64,000 nucleotides of DNA from Lysobacter sp. KIS68-7 (GCF_021284745.1 NZ_CP089925.1:1054001-1118000); one strand, 5' to 3'. Shown: positions 1 through 10,200, numbered from the stretch's first letter. A program made the numbers and translations. The notes: generated by a model from the sequence alone, not told the origin.

Positions 1-1
1 G

Positions 2-1213
2 CGTTGCGACGGGTACCTCGTGCGCGGCGAAGGCGATGGACGCATCGGCCTGCTCGACCACGAGTACGAAGCCGCGGTGCGCGCGGGGTTGGATGTCGAA
101 CGCGTTCCCGCGCCGCCGGGCGCGATGGCGGCATTCGGCAACGCGATCCTGTTCAAGCACCAGGCGCGCTTTCATTCGCTGGATTACCTCGGTGGACTGG
201 CGCGCGCGATCGTGCGCCACGGCGGGCGCATCCATACCGGCACGCGCGTGGATGCGATCGAGGGCGGCGCGAACGCGGGTGCGACCGCCGCCAACGGCGC
301 GCGCGTGCAGGCCGAGCACGTGGTCGTGGCGACCAACGTGCCCTTTAACGATCGCCTCGCGATCCATACCAAGCAGGCGGCCTATCGCACTTACGTCGTC
401 GCCCTGCGCATGGACCCGGGCGCGGTGCCCGATGCCTTGCTGTGGGACACGCTGGACCCCTACCACTACGTGCGCATCGCCCACGCGCGCAACGGCACCT
501 GGCTCATCGTCGGCGGCGAAGACCGCAAGACCGGGCAGGACGAAGCGCCGCTGGTGCGCTACGAAGTCCTCGAATCCTGGGCGCGCGAACACTTCCCGAT
601 GGCGCTGGATGTCGGCTATCGCTGGTCGGGGCAGGTGATCGAACCGATCGATTCGCTGGCTTTCATCGGCCACAACCCGGGCTTCGCGGACAACGTGTAC
701 GTGGCCACGGGCGATTCGGGCAACGGGATCACGCACGGCACGATCGCGGGCCTGCTGATCGGCGACCTCATCGTGGAAGGCGATTCCCCGTGGCGCGCGC
801 TGTATGCGCCGAACCGCCGCAACCTGCGCGCGGCCGACGCCTACCTGCGCGAAAACCTGAACTTCGTGCCGTACTACGCGGACTGGGTGAGCGGTGGCGA
901 GATCGAAGGCCTCGAAGGACTCGCCCCGGGCGAAGGCGCCGTGCTGCGCCGCGGCCTGCACAAGGTGGCCGCCATGCGCGACCAGGCCGGCGGCCTCCAC
1001 CTGCATTCGGCCGTGTGTCCGCACCTGGGTTGCGTGGTGCACTGGAACGACGCGGAACGCAGCTGGGATTGCCCCTGCCACGGTTCGCGCTTCGACGCCG
1101 TCGACGGCCATCGCCTGAATGGCCCGGCGACCCGTGGATTGGCGCCACTGGCGAGCCCGCACTCGGCCCCCGACATCGCCGGTGCGGAAGGGCCCCCACT
1201 GCTGCGCTTATAA
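2..1213 (+). CDS. FAD-dependent oxidoreductase with C-terminal Rieske domain, 5' truncated
   Basis: The frame is already open at base 2 and the first residues read RCDGYLVRGEG, which belongs inside a DAO-family (glycine/D-amino-acid oxidase-like) protein, so the true start and the FAD-binding GxGxxG lie left of the window. The middle carries the substrate domain and a GDSGNGITHGTIAG segment typical of the FAD-proximal C-terminal part of the fold. The last 90 residues form a Rieske [2Fe-2S] domain with both ligand boxes, CPHLGC near base 1016 and CPCHGSRFD near base 1075. This fusion family probably transfers electrons from an oxidised amine or amino acid to the Rieske cluster. The substrate is unknown. 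It is the left-most gene, so its operon partners are out of view. Confidence 0.85.
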   Translation, partial: RCDGYLVRGEGDGRIGLLDHEYEAAVRAGLDVERVPAPPGAMAAFGNAILFKHQARFHSLDYLGGLARAIVRHGGRIHTGTRVDAIEGGANAGATAANGARVQAEHVVVATNVPFNDRLAIHTKQAAYRTYVVALRMDPGAVPDALLWDTLDPYHYVRIAHARNGTWLIVGGEDRKTGQDEAPLVRYEVLESWAREHFPMALDVGYRWSGQVIEPIDSLAFIGHNPGFADNVYVATGDSGNGITHGTIAGLLIGDLIVEGDSPWRALYAPNRRNLRAADAYLRENLNFVPYYADWVSGGEIEGLEGLAPGEGAVLRRGLHKVAAMRDQAGGLHLHSAVCPHLGCVVHWNDAERSWDCPCHGSRFDAVDGHRLNGPATRGLAPLASPHSAPDIAGAEGPPLLRL

Positions 1214-1307
1214 GAGCCGCGCTAGTCAGGACGAAGCTTCCTCATGACCTTCGGCCCCCGGGCCCGCTTGCCCGGGCTGCTACGCTTGCGCGCATTTCGT
1301 TTTGCCG

Positions 1308-3728
1308 ATGCCCACGATGCGCAAGCCTGCCTCACTCGCCTTCTGCCTCACCCTGTGCCTGGCGCCCGCCGCCTTCGCGCAGGACACGCCTGCCAATGAC
1401 GCGTCCGACGCCAATGCGCCGCTCACGCTCGCGCGCGTGATGTCCGATCCCGACTGGATCGGCCCGCCGATCGAACAGGCGTGGTGGTCGTGGGATGGCA
1501 AGCAGGCCTACACGCAGCGCAAGCGCCAGGGCGCGACGATCCGCGACGTCTTCGTGCAACCGATCGCCGGCGGCGCGGCAACGGTGCTCGACGGCAGCGC
1601 ACGCGCGACGGAAGACGGCGCGCAACCGGTGTACGACGCGCAACGCACGCGCATGGCCTTCGTGCGCAGCGGCGACGTGTTCGTGCGCGACCTGCGCAGC
1701 GGCGCGCTGCAGCAACTCACGCGCACCAACGACGAAGAAGCGCAGCCGCAGTGGGCGGGCGATGGCGGCCTGGCCTGGCGCGTCGGCAACACCTGGTATC
1801 GCTGGACCGCCGGCGGCGGCGTGCGACAGGCCGCGCTGGTGCTCGCGGAAAAGGCGCCGGGCACCAAGCCGGAAGCCGACGACCTGCGCGATCGCCAGAT
1901 GCGCCTGTTCGACACGCTGCGCAAGGAACGCGAACAACGCGACGCCGCGCGCGAACAGAACGCGCTGTGGCAGAAGACCGATCCCTCGCGCGCGCCCGCA
2001 CCGGCCTACCTGGGCGCGGACGTCGACATCGCCGATTCCTCGATGTCGCCGGATGGCCGCTGGTTGCTGGTCGTGACGACCGAAAAGGGCGGCGACATCG
2101 GCACGCCCGGCAAGATGCCGAAGTACATCACCGAGTCCGGTTACGAAGAATTCGAGGAGGCGCGCACGCGCGTCGGCCGCAACAACCCGTTGCCGCAGCG
2201 CCTGTGGCTGGTGGACATCGGCAACGCCAGCGTGCGCGAGCTCAAGTTCGACACGCTGCCCGGCATCAAGACCGATCCTCTCGCCGCACTGCGCAAGGCC
2301 GCGGGCAAGCCGGCGCTGGAAGGCGAGCGCCCCGTGCAGGTGCTCACCTCCGGCGACAACAGCGGTGGCCCGTCGATCCGCTGGTCGCCCGACGGCCACC
2401 AGGCCGCCGTGATGATCCGCGCCATCGACAACAAGGATCGCTGGATCGCCGGCGTGGACTTCGCTGGCGCCAAGCTGCAGACGCGCCATCGCCTCACCGA
2501 TCCGGCCTGGATCAACTGGAGCTTCAACGACTTCGGCTTCGCGCCCGACGGCGCGCTGTGGTTCCTGTCCGAAGAAAGCGGTTGGTCGCACCTGTACGTG
2601 AGCGACGGCAACGGTGCGCCGCGCACGATCACCTCGGGCAAGTGGGAAGCCTCGCAGCCGCAGCTGTCCGCGGACGGCAAGCGCTTCCTGTTCCTGTGCA
2701 ACCGCGCCTGGCCGGGCGACTACGAAGTGTGCGAAGTCGATCGCAACGGCGGCGTGGTGCGCGAGGTGACGGCGATGGATGGCGTGGAGGACTTCGCCGT
2801 CTCGCCCGACGAAACCAAGCTGCTCGTGCGCCACTCCGACAGCTACGTCCCGCCGCAGGTCGCGGTGGTGAACCGCGGTGGCGACGGCGTCGTCGAACTC
2901 ACCGACACGCGCACCCCGGCCTTCAAGGCGCGCACGTGGATCAAGCCCGAGTACGTGCAGGTGCCGTCGAAGCACGGTGCGGGCACGATCTGGGGCAAGT
3001 ACTACGGGCCGAAGACGCTGGAGCCCGGCAAGCACTATCCGATCGTCATGTTCGTGCATGGCGCGGGCTACCTGCAGAACGTGAGCGCGCGTTACCCGAA
3101 TTACTTCCGCGAGCAGATGTTCCATGACCTGCTCGTGGAGCGCGGCTACATCGTGATGGAACTCGACTACCGCGCCTCCGAAGGCTACGGCCGCAAGTGG
3201 CGCACCGACATCTATCGCCGCATGGGCACGCCGGAACTCGAGGATTACCTCGATGGCCTGGACTGGCTCGTCGACCACAAGCAGGGCGATCGCGCGCGCG
3301 CGGGCATCTACGGCGGCAGCTACGGCGGCTTCATGACCTTCATGGCGCTGTTCAAGAAGCCCGGCGTGTTCAAGGCCGGCGCTGCGCTGCGCCCGGTGAG
3401 CGACTGGTCGCAGTACAACCACGAGTACACCTCGAACATCCTCAACACCCCGGAGATCGACCCCGAGGCCTACAAGATCTCCTCGCCGATCGAATTCGCC
3501 GACGGGCTGCAGGACAACCTGCTCATCGCGCACGGGATGATCGACGACAACGTGTTCTTCCGCGATTCGGTGATGCTCACGCAGAAGCTGATCGAACTGC
3601 GCAAGGACAAGTGGGAGCTCGCGCCTTATCCGATGGAGCGCCACGGCTTCGTGCACCCCGACAGCTGGTACGACGAGTACCGCCGGATCCTGGAACTGTT
3701 CGACCGGACGCTCCAGCCGGGGCGTTGA
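1308..3728 (+). CDS. S9 family serine peptidase (prolyl oligopeptidase/dipeptidyl peptidase type)
   Basis: Secreted or periplasmic serine peptidase of about 806 residues. An N-terminal signal peptide (MRKPASLAFCLTLCLAPAAFA) precedes a beta-propeller region of about 500 residues and a C-terminal alpha/beta-hydrolase domain. The nucleophile is the Ser of GGSYGGF (about residue 671), the acid is in IDDNVF (about 746), and the histidine is in RHGFVHPD (about 779), so the triad is intact. ATG at 1308 is preferred; ATG 1317 would leave an equally good signal peptide, and a TTG at 1302 is unlikely. A TACGCT hexamer at 1281-1286 is a possible -10 box. Related S9 proteins release dipeptides or cleave after proline; the specificity here cannot be read from sequence. 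Confidence 0.92.
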   Translation: MPTMRKPASLAFCLTLCLAPAAFAQDTPANDASDANAPLTLARVMSDPDWIGPPIEQAWWSWDGKQAYTQRKRQGATIRDVFVQPIAGGAATVLDGSARATEDGAQPVYDAQRTRMAFVRSGDVFVRDLRSGALQQLTRTNDEEAQPQWAGDGGLAWRVGNTWYRWTAGGGVRQAALVLAEKAPGTKPEADDLRDRQMRLFDTLRKEREQRDAAREQNALWQKTDPSRAPAPAYLGADVDIADSSMSPDGRWLLVVTTEKGGDIGTPGKMPKYITESGYEEFEEARTRVGRNNPLPQRLWLVDIGNASVRELKFDTLPGIKTDPLAALRKAAGKPALEGERPVQVLTSGDNSGGPSIRWSPDGHQAAVMIRAIDNKDRWIAGVDFAGAKLQTRHRLTDPAWINWSFNDFGFAPDGALWFLSEESGWSHLYVSDGNGAPRTITSGKWEASQPQLSADGKRFLFLCNRAWPGDYEVCEVDRNGGVVREVTAMDGVEDFAVSPDETKLLVRHSDSYVPPQVAVVNRGGDGVVELTDTRTPAFKARTWIKPEYVQVPSKHGAGTIWGKYYGPKTLEPGKHYPIVMFVHGAGYLQNVSARYPNYFREQMFHDLLVERGYIVMELDYRASEGYGRKWRTDIYRRMGTPELEDYLDGLDWLVDHKQGDRARAGIYGGSYGGFMTFMALFKKPGVFKAGAALRPVSDWSQYNHEYTSNILNTPEIDPEAYKISSPIEFADGLQDNLLIAHGMIDDNVFFRDSVMLTQKLIELRKDKWELAPYPMERHGFVHPDSWYDEYRRILELFDRTLQPGR

Positions 3729-3802
3729 CCTCGCGGCGACGGGGGGTCGGGTTCACTTGCAGCGAAGGGTGACCTGACCCAGCCCTGGCCGGAGGTCCCG
3801 CC

Positions 3803-3976
3803 ATGCAGAAGCAACCCCACCGCGCGGTCGAAAAGACCGCCGACAACCGGTATTGGCAGAACCAGTTCCGCGTGGACGACGCCGAACTGGAACCGCCCGC
3901 CGAGTTCGAGGACTACGCGCCGCCCACGCTGGCGCCCGACGAAGCCGCGACGCCGGCGCCCCAAGCAAAGGGCTAA
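3803..3976 (+). CDS. small uncharacterised acidic protein (57 aa)
   Basis: A 57-residue frame beginning MQKQPHRAVEKTADNRYWQNQ and ending with a Pro/Ala/Glu-rich tail. It has a strong ribosome-binding site (GGAGG at 3791-3795, 7 bases before the ATG) and ordinary codon use for this genome. It has no signal peptide, membrane helix or cysteine. The DNRYWQNQFRVDDAE segment looks conserved-protein-like rather than random, but I do not recognise a family. Its TAA stop forms part of a TAAGCT hexamer that may serve as the -10 box of the following gene, so the two may be transcribed separately despite being 11 bases apart. Confidence 0.6.
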   Translation: MQKQPHRAVEKTADNRYWQNQFRVDDAELEPPAEFEDYAPPTLAPDEAATPAPQAKG

Positions 3977-3979
3977 GCT
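3974..3979 (+). promoter_or_regulatory. possible -10 hexamer (TAAGCT) for a leaderless message
   Basis: TAAGCT preceded by GC lies 8 bases before the ATG at 3988, where transcription would begin at or next to the start codon. No ribosome-binding site is visible before that ATG. The same arrangement recurs upstream of several other genes in this window. The -35 region is weak, so this is an inference. Confidence 0.35.
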
Positions 3980-3987
3980 CCGCCGCC

Positions 3988-4719
3988 ATGAAGCCCCTGC
4001 GCCTGCTTCTGCTGGATTGCCGGTCCGCCTTGCGGCGCATCGACCCGGATTTCGAGTCGAGCACGCTGCACGAGCGGCTCGACGACGCGATCCTCGAAAT
4101 CGCGCAGGGCGAGGAAAAACGTTCCCCGAAGCCCGAAGTGCCCGTGCCCGAAACGCACGTGGCCCAGCAGGTCGCCTACGCCTGGCAGGTGGCTGCGCGC
4201 GACCTGCGCTTCGCGCACCCGGAGTTGCACGCGCAGTTGTTCGCGAAGGTGCGCAAGCTGCTCGACGACGGCGACCTGGTGGATCCGGGCGTCGAAATCC
4301 AGCGCCTGCAGGCCTCGCAGGCGATGGCGTTTTCGTCGGCCGAAACCGCGCGGCGCGAACTCGACGACCTCCGTCGTTCGCTTTCCGACGCCGTGCCCGG
4401 CGTCGACGCCCGGATCCCCGCCGCCGAAGCCACGCGCCTGCGCATGCGCATGCTGATCGACGCCGGATCGCGCGGCAGCGGCCTGCCGCCGCCCGCGCAC
4501 CGCCGCCTGGATCCCGCCGACATCGCGCCCACGCGCGACGAACTGCGCGAGGTCGCCGAAGGCCGGCGTTCGCTCACGCGCGAAGAGCGCGAATGGTGCG
4601 TGACCGAAGCGATGGTGCTGTGCGATTTCACGCGCACGCCCGTGCAACTGCTCGCCGACGGCGAACAGGCCCTGGCGCGGATCATCCTGGACGGCGCGCC
4701 CACGCCCGCGCCGGGTTGA
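3988..4719 (+). CDS. hypothetical protein, 243 aa, function unknown
   Basis: A soluble-looking, charged protein starting MKPLRLLLLDCRSALRRIDPDFES. I see no signal peptide beyond the short hydrophobic start, no transmembrane helix and no known catalytic motif. The second half is helical and rich in Arg, Glu and Ala, with HRRLDPADIAPTRDELREV followed by a C-terminal segment containing WCVTEAMVLCDF. The ATG at 3988 is chosen because the frame upstream of it overlaps the 57-aa gene and has low-complexity composition. It converges on the I78-like lipoprotein gene; the two stop codons sit in the two arms of a perfect 6-bp inverted repeat at 4717-4731. The family is not recognised. Confidence 0.7.
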   Translation: MKPLRLLLLDCRSALRRIDPDFESSTLHERLDDAILEIAQGEEKRSPKPEVPVPETHVAQQVAYAWQVAARDLRFAHPELHAQLFAKVRKLLDDGDLVDPGVEIQRLQASQAMAFSSAETARRELDDLRRSLSDAVPGVDARIPAAEATRLRMRMLIDAGSRGSGLPPPAHRRLDPADIAPTRDELREVAEGRRSLTREEREWCVTEAMVLCDFTRTPVQLLADGEQALARIILDGAPTPAPG

Positions 4720-4728
4720 GCGCGTCGC

Positions 4729-5124
4729 TCAGCCGCAGCTGGTGCCGACGATCTTGTCCTTCGCGTCCGTCTGTACGTTCAGGCGATCGCCGCGGTAATC
4801 CATCGTGACCGGTTGGTTGGGGCGGACGACGCGCGTGGTCGCAGCGCCGGCGGCAACGCGCGCCTTCTCCACCACCTCGTCCGTGGCCTTTTTGCCCACC
4901 GCGTCGTGCGCGGCATCGGCGTTGCAGGTCGCGGCAGGCTCCGGCATTGCGTAGGTCGCCGGATGCGCCGGCGCGTTCTCGATCGGCATGTCGAGCTTGG
5001 AGCTGTCGCCCGCCACGGGCGCGGCGTCTTGTGCCGCGGTCGCGGTGTCCTGTTTCGTGGCGCAGGCGCCCAGGCCGAGCACGGCGACGAGGACGAGGGA
5101 CAACGGGGCGGGGTGCAGGCGCAT
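4729..5124 (-). CDS. I78-family peptidase-inhibitor-like lipoprotein
   Basis: A 131-residue protein with a lipoprotein signal peptide (lipobox LGAC, Cys at about residue 21). An Ala/Asp/Thr-rich linker follows. The C-terminal domain has the I78 (potato-inhibitor-like) pattern: RVVRPNQPVTMDYRGDRLNV near the inhibitory loop and a terminal VGTSCG. Known I78 members are periplasmic or secreted inhibitors of serine peptidases, so a role guarding the envelope against proteases such as neighbouring S9-type enzymes is possible but only inferred. The start is the ATG at 5124, preceded by AGGAG on the minus strand; frames extending further upstream lack a signal peptide. Confidence 0.85.
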   Translation of the reverse strand: MRLHPAPLSLVLVAVLGLGACATKQDTATAAQDAAPVAGDSSKLDMPIENAPAHPATYAMPEPAATCNADAAHDAVGKKATDEVVEKARVAAGAATTRVVRPNQPVTMDYRGDRLNVQTDAKDKIVGTSCG

Positions 5125-5282
5125 GGGGGACTCCTGACGGGGGCAGGCGTGAACGCTAACCCCCGGGCGCGTGGACGCCAAATCAAAACGCGGACCCTGC
5201 ACGCCCGACCATGCCGAATGGCAGAGGCGCCGGGCCCGTGAAACCGGAGGATGCAGCGTTTGCACCTCATCGGAACAACTGC

Positions 5283-7208
5283 ATGCTGCCTCGCAAGACC
5301 CTTCTCGCCGCCGCCCTTGCGCTCGCAGTGCCCGCGCTCGGCGCCTTCACCGCCGTCCAGGCGCAGACCTCGCCGCAGGCACCGGTCTATGCCACGAGCA
5401 CGACCCCGTACCCCGGCACCATCACGCTCGACGTCGACGCGACCAACCTGTCGCAGCGCGTGTTCCAGGTGAAGGAGCGCATTCCGGTGCAGGCCGGCCC
5501 GCTCACGTTGCTCTATCCGAAGTGGCTGCCGGGCAACCACGCCGACTACGGCCGCGTCGACAAGGTCGCCGGCCTGGTCATCACCGCCAACGGCAAGCGC
5601 CTGGAATGGGTGCGCGACCCGCTCGACGTGTTCGCGTTCAAGGTCGACGTGCCGGAAGGCGTGTCGAACATCGACGTGGAATTCCAGTTCCTCACGCCCA
5701 CCGGCGGCGACCAGGGCCGCGTGGTCATGACGCCGGCGATGCTCAACCTGCAGTGGAACATGGTCGCGCTGTATCCGGCCGGCTATGACGCGAGCGCGAT
5801 CACCTTTGCGCCGAGCGTGAAGCTGCCGACCGGCTGGAAGTTCGCCACCGCGCTGGAAGAACAGTCGCGCGCCGGCGATGCCGTGAGCTACAAGCCGGTG
5901 AACTTCGAAGTGCTCGTCGACTCGCCGATGTTCGCGGGCCGCTACTCGAAGGTGTTCGACCTCGACCCGGGCGCCAAGGTGCCGGTGCACCTGAACGTCT
6001 TCGCCGATGACGCGAAGTACCTGGACGCCAAGCCCGACCACATCGAAGCGCACCGCAACCTCGTGCAGCAGATGTACAAGCTGTACGGCGCGCGCCACTA
6101 CAACCACTACGACTTCCTGTTCGCGCTCAGCGGCCAGATGTCGGGCATCGGCCTGGAACACCAGCGCTCGAGCGAAAACGGCGTGGGCGTGAAGTACTTC
6201 ACCTCGTGGGATCCGAAGAAGGGCAGCAGCGACCTGCTCGCGCACGAGTTCAACCACTCGTGGGACGGCAAGTACCGCCGCGGCGCCGACCTCGCAACGC
6301 CGAGCTTCAACACGCCGATGCAGGGCAGCCTGCTGTGGGTGTACGAAGGCCAGACGCAGTACTGGGGCAACGTGATCACGGCGCGCTCGGGCCTGCGCAA
6401 TTTCGACACCGCGAAGGACGCGCTCGCACTCGTCGCCGCGACCTACGCCGAAGGCCGCCCGGGCCTGGACTGGCGCGCGCTGCAGGACACCACCAACGAT
6501 CCGATCATCGCCAAGCGCACCTCGAAGTCCTACCGCAGCTGGCAGTTGAGCGAGGACTACTACTCCGGCGGCCAGATGATCTGGCTGGAAGTGGACTCGC
6601 TGCTGCGCGAGCGCAGCAACAACAAGCTGTCGCTGGATGATTTCGCGCGCAAGTTCTTCGGCGTGAACGACGGCGACTGGAAGGTGAATCCGTACACCTT
6701 CGACGACGTGGTGAAGACGCTCAACGATGTCATGCCCTACGACTGGCACACCTTCCTGCGCGATCGCCTGGACGGCAAGAAGCCGCTCACCGGCGGCATC
6801 GAAGCCAGCGGCTGGCGCCTGGTGTTCAAGGACACGCCGAATGCCTACGCGAAGGCCGCGATGGCCGAATACGGCGGCGGCGCGGACTTCAACTACTCGC
6901 TGGGCATCAGCGTCGGCAAGGACAGCACCATCAGCGACGTGCGCTGGGACAGCCCCGCGTTCAAGGCCGGCATGGGCCCGGGCATGACGCTGATGGCGGT
7001 CAACGATCGCGCCTACAGCAGCGACGTGCTGGAAGACGCGGTGAAGCAGGCCAAGGCCGACAAGAAGCCGATCGCGCTGCTGGTGAAGGAGTTCGACACC
7101 TTCCGCACCATCCAGCTGCCGTACTACGACGGCCTGCGCTACCCGCACCTGGAGCGCATCGAAGGCAAGCCGGACCGCCTGTCGGCGATCTACGCGCCGA
7201 AGAAGTAA
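5283..7208 (+). CDS. M61 family metallopeptidase (glycyl aminopeptidase-like)
   Basis: 641-residue secreted zinc peptidase. It starts with a signal peptide (MLPRKTLLAAALALAVPALG, cleavage near VQA). The N-terminal beta domain of M61 proteins covers about residues 30-200. The zinc site is HEFNHSWDGKYRR, with HExxH at residues 321-325. A PDZ-like domain follows near residues 520-600 (YSLGISVGKDSTISDVRWDS). M61 enzymes remove small N-terminal residues such as Gly and Ala. Upstream in-frame GTG/ATG-like codons would place charged residues before the signal peptide, so ATG 5283 is preferred. A strong intrinsic terminator follows the stop by 13 bases. Confidence 0.9.
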   Translation: MLPRKTLLAAALALAVPALGAFTAVQAQTSPQAPVYATSTTPYPGTITLDVDATNLSQRVFQVKERIPVQAGPLTLLYPKWLPGNHADYGRVDKVAGLVITANGKRLEWVRDPLDVFAFKVDVPEGVSNIDVEFQFLTPTGGDQGRVVMTPAMLNLQWNMVALYPAGYDASAITFAPSVKLPTGWKFATALEEQSRAGDAVSYKPVNFEVLVDSPMFAGRYSKVFDLDPGAKVPVHLNVFADDAKYLDAKPDHIEAHRNLVQQMYKLYGARHYNHYDFLFALSGQMSGIGLEHQRSSENGVGVKYFTSWDPKKGSSDLLAHEFNHSWDGKYRRGADLATPSFNTPMQGSLLWVYEGQTQYWGNVITARSGLRNFDTAKDALALVAATYAEGRPGLDWRALQDTTNDPIIAKRTSKSYRSWQLSEDYYSGGQMIWLEVDSLLRERSNNKLSLDDFARKFFGVNDGDWKVNPYTFDDVVKTLNDVMPYDWHTFLRDRLDGKKPLTGGIEASGWRLVFKDTPNAYAKAAMAEYGGGADFNYSLGISVGKDSTISDVRWDSPAFKAGMGPGMTLMAVNDRAYSSDVLEDAVKQAKADKKPIALLVKEFDTFRTIQLPYYDGLRYPHLERIEGKPDRLSAIYAPKK

Positions 7209-7221
7209 TTCGGCGGACAAG

Positions 7222-7252
7222 AAAAAAGCCCCGCGATTGCGGGGCTTTTTTT
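7222..7252. terminator. bidirectional intrinsic terminator
   Basis: A perfect stem GCCCCGC/GCGGGGC with a GATT loop is flanked by A6 on the left and T7 on the right. It can therefore terminate both the rightward M61 gene (stop 7208) and the leftward indolepyruvate oxidoreductase gene (stop at 7275). It is the clearest terminator in the window. Confidence 0.92.
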
Positions 7253-7274
7253 GTGCCTGCGATTGCGGCCGGGC

Positions 7275-10200
7275 TTACGCCGCCGCAGCCACCGGCGCCT
7301 TCGGCGACTTCCACTGCGCGAGCAGTTCCGCTTCGCGCTGCTTCGCCGTATGCAGGTGCGCTTCCTTGACGTGGCCGAAGCCGCGGATGTGCTCCGGCAC
7401 CGAGGCGATGTCCGCCGCGAGCTTCGCATTGCCCGCGTCCAGGCCATCGAGCAGCGACTGCACGGTGGTGAAGTACTCGGCGATCAACTGGCGCTCACCC
7501 TTGCGCTCGGCGGTGTAACCGAACACGTCCAGCGCCGTGCCGCGCAGGAAACGCAGCTTGGCCATCACGCGGAACGCCGTGAACACCCACGCGCCGTACT
7601 CGGCCTTCTGCAGGCGGCCTTCGGCATCCTTCTTGGCGAACAGCGGCGGCGCCAGGTGGAAGTGCAGCTTGAAGTCGCCTTCGAACTGCTGCTTCAGGCG
7701 GCGCTCGAAATCGCCGCTCGTGTACAGGCGCGCGACTTCGTACTCGTCCTTGTAGGCCATCAGCTTGAACGCGTAACGCGCGACGGCTTCGCCGAGGTCG
7801 CTGCTGCCCGGGGCGCGCTGCTGTTCGGCGGCACGCACCTTCGCGACGAGGTCGGAGTAACGCTTGGCGTAGGCGGCGTTCTGGTACTCGGTGAGGAAGG
7901 CGACGCGGCGCGCGACGACTTCATCCAGCGAACGCGACAAGCGCGCATCGTCGAGCGGGAGGAACGCGACGTCGGCACCGCCGTGCGCGGGCACGTGGCG
8001 CAGTTCGTCTTCGATCGCATGCGGCTTCGGCGCGACGTTCGCGCCCCACTCGTGGCCTTCCCATTCGCCCGGCGAGAGGATCGGCAATTCGTGCGGCGTG
8101 TCCTGCGACGGAATGCTGCGCGCCAGGCCCGCGGCATCGAGCACCGCCGGCAGGTCGATCGCGGCCAGGCGGCCCCACGCGAACGCGGTCTTGTTCATCT
8201 CGATCGCCGCGCCGTTGAGCTCGACTGCGCGCATCAGCGCTTCGAACGTCACCGGCACCAGCGCGCGCTGCCAGGCATAGCCGAGGATGAACAGGTTGGT
8301 CGCGATCGCATCGCCCATCAGCGCGGTGGCGAGCTGCGTGGCATCGACCACGTGCGGATCATTCCCGCCGAGCGCCAGCTTGATCGCGCCGACGATGTCC
8401 TGCGCGGGGAACTGCATGTCCGGGCGCGTGGTGAACGTGCCGGGCATCGCTTCGTAGCTGTTGAGCACGACCTGCGTGCGGCCGCTGCGGATCTTCGACA
8501 GCGGCCAGTAGTCGTTGACCACCACCATGTCGCAGCCGAGCACGAGGTCGGCTTCGCCCGCGGCGATGCGCACGGCGTGGATGTCGGCCGGCGACTTCGC
8601 GATGCGGATGTGCGTGGTGACTGCGCCACCCTTCTGCGCCAGGCCCGTCTGGTCGAGCACCGACGCGCCCTTGCCTTCGAGGTGGCCGGCCATGCCGAGC
8701 AGCGCGCCGATGGTCACCACGCCCGTGCCGCCGACGCCGGTGATCAGGATGTTCCAGGGCTGGTCGAGGTTGGGCAGCGTGGGTGCCGGCAGGTTCTGCA
8801 GGCGATCTGCGGCGCCCGTGCCTTTCTTTTTCTTCAGCTGGCCGCCGTGCACCGTCACGAAGCTCGGGCAGAAGCCGTTGACGCAGCTGTAATCCTTGTT
8901 GCAGTTGCTCTGGTCGATCTCGCGCTTGCGGCCGAACTCGGTTTCCTTCGGCAGCACGGAGACGCAGAACGACTTCTTGCCGCAGTCGCCGCAGCCTTCG
9001 CAGACCAGCGAGTTGATCATCACGCGCTTCTGCGGATCGACCATCTTGCCGCGCTTGCGGCGGCGGCGCTTTTCGGTCGCACAGGTCTGGTCGTAGATCA
9101 GCACGGTGGTGCCGGGCGTTTCGCGCAACTGCTTCTGCACCGCATCGAGTTCGCTGCGGTCCTGGAACTCCACGTCGTGCGGGAAGATCGACGGATCGCT
9201 CCACTTGGCGATGTCGTCGGAGAGCACGACGATCTTCTGCACGCCTTCGCTGCGCACCTGGTGCGCGATCTGCGGCACGCTCAGCGTGCCGTCGACCGGC
9301 TGGCCGCCCGTCATCGCGACGGCGTCGTTGTAGAGGATCTTGTAGGTGATGTTCACGCCCGCGGCGATCGACTGGCGGATCGCCAGCGAGCCGGAGTGGA
9401 AGTAGGTGCCGTCGCCGAGGTTCTGGAACACGTGCGGCGTCTCGGTGAACGAGGCCTGGCCCGCCCACGTCACGCCTTCGCCGCCCATGTGCGTGAAGGT
9501 GTCGGTGCGGCGGTCCATCCACGTGACCATGTAATGGCAACCGATGCCGCCGAGCGCGCGCGAGCCTTCCGGCACCACCGTGGAGGTGTTGTGCGGGCAG
9601 CCCGAGCAGTAATGCGGCACGCGCGGGAACGCGGCGCGGGGCAGGGCGAGTTCGGATTCCTTGCCTTCCATCCAGCGCATGACGTCGCGGATGTGTTCGC
9701 TGTCATGGAACTTCTGGATGCGGCGCGCGATGACGCGCGCGATGCGCGCCGGCGTGAGCTCGCCGGTGGAGGGCAGGATCCATTCGCCCGCCTCGTCGTA
9801 CTTGCCGACGATGGACGGACGCTCGCCCGTCCAGTTGTACATCGACTCCTTCATCTGGCTTTCGATGAAGGCGTGCTTTTCCTCGACCACCAGGATGTCC
9901 TGCAGGCCGCGCGCGAAGTTGCGCAGGCCCACCGGCTCCAGCGGCCAGGTCATTGCGACCTTGTACACGCGGATGCCGAGGTCGGCGCAGGCGCGCGCGT
10001 CGAGGCCGAGGTATTCCAGCGCCTGCAGCACGTCGAGGTAGGACTTGCCGGTGGTGATGATGCCCAGGCGTGCGTTCGGCGAGTCGATGACCACGCGGTC
10101 GATCTTGTTCGCACGCGCGAAGGCCTGCGCGGCCTTCACCGCGTACTGGTGCAGGCGCATTTCCTGGTCCATCGGCGGGTCGGGCCAACGGATGTTGAGG

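Noticed and set aside
1257..1276. CCCGGGC/GCCCGGG hairpin before the S9 peptidase gene
   Set aside because: No T-run follows in either direction, and such GC palindromes are expected by chance at this base composition.
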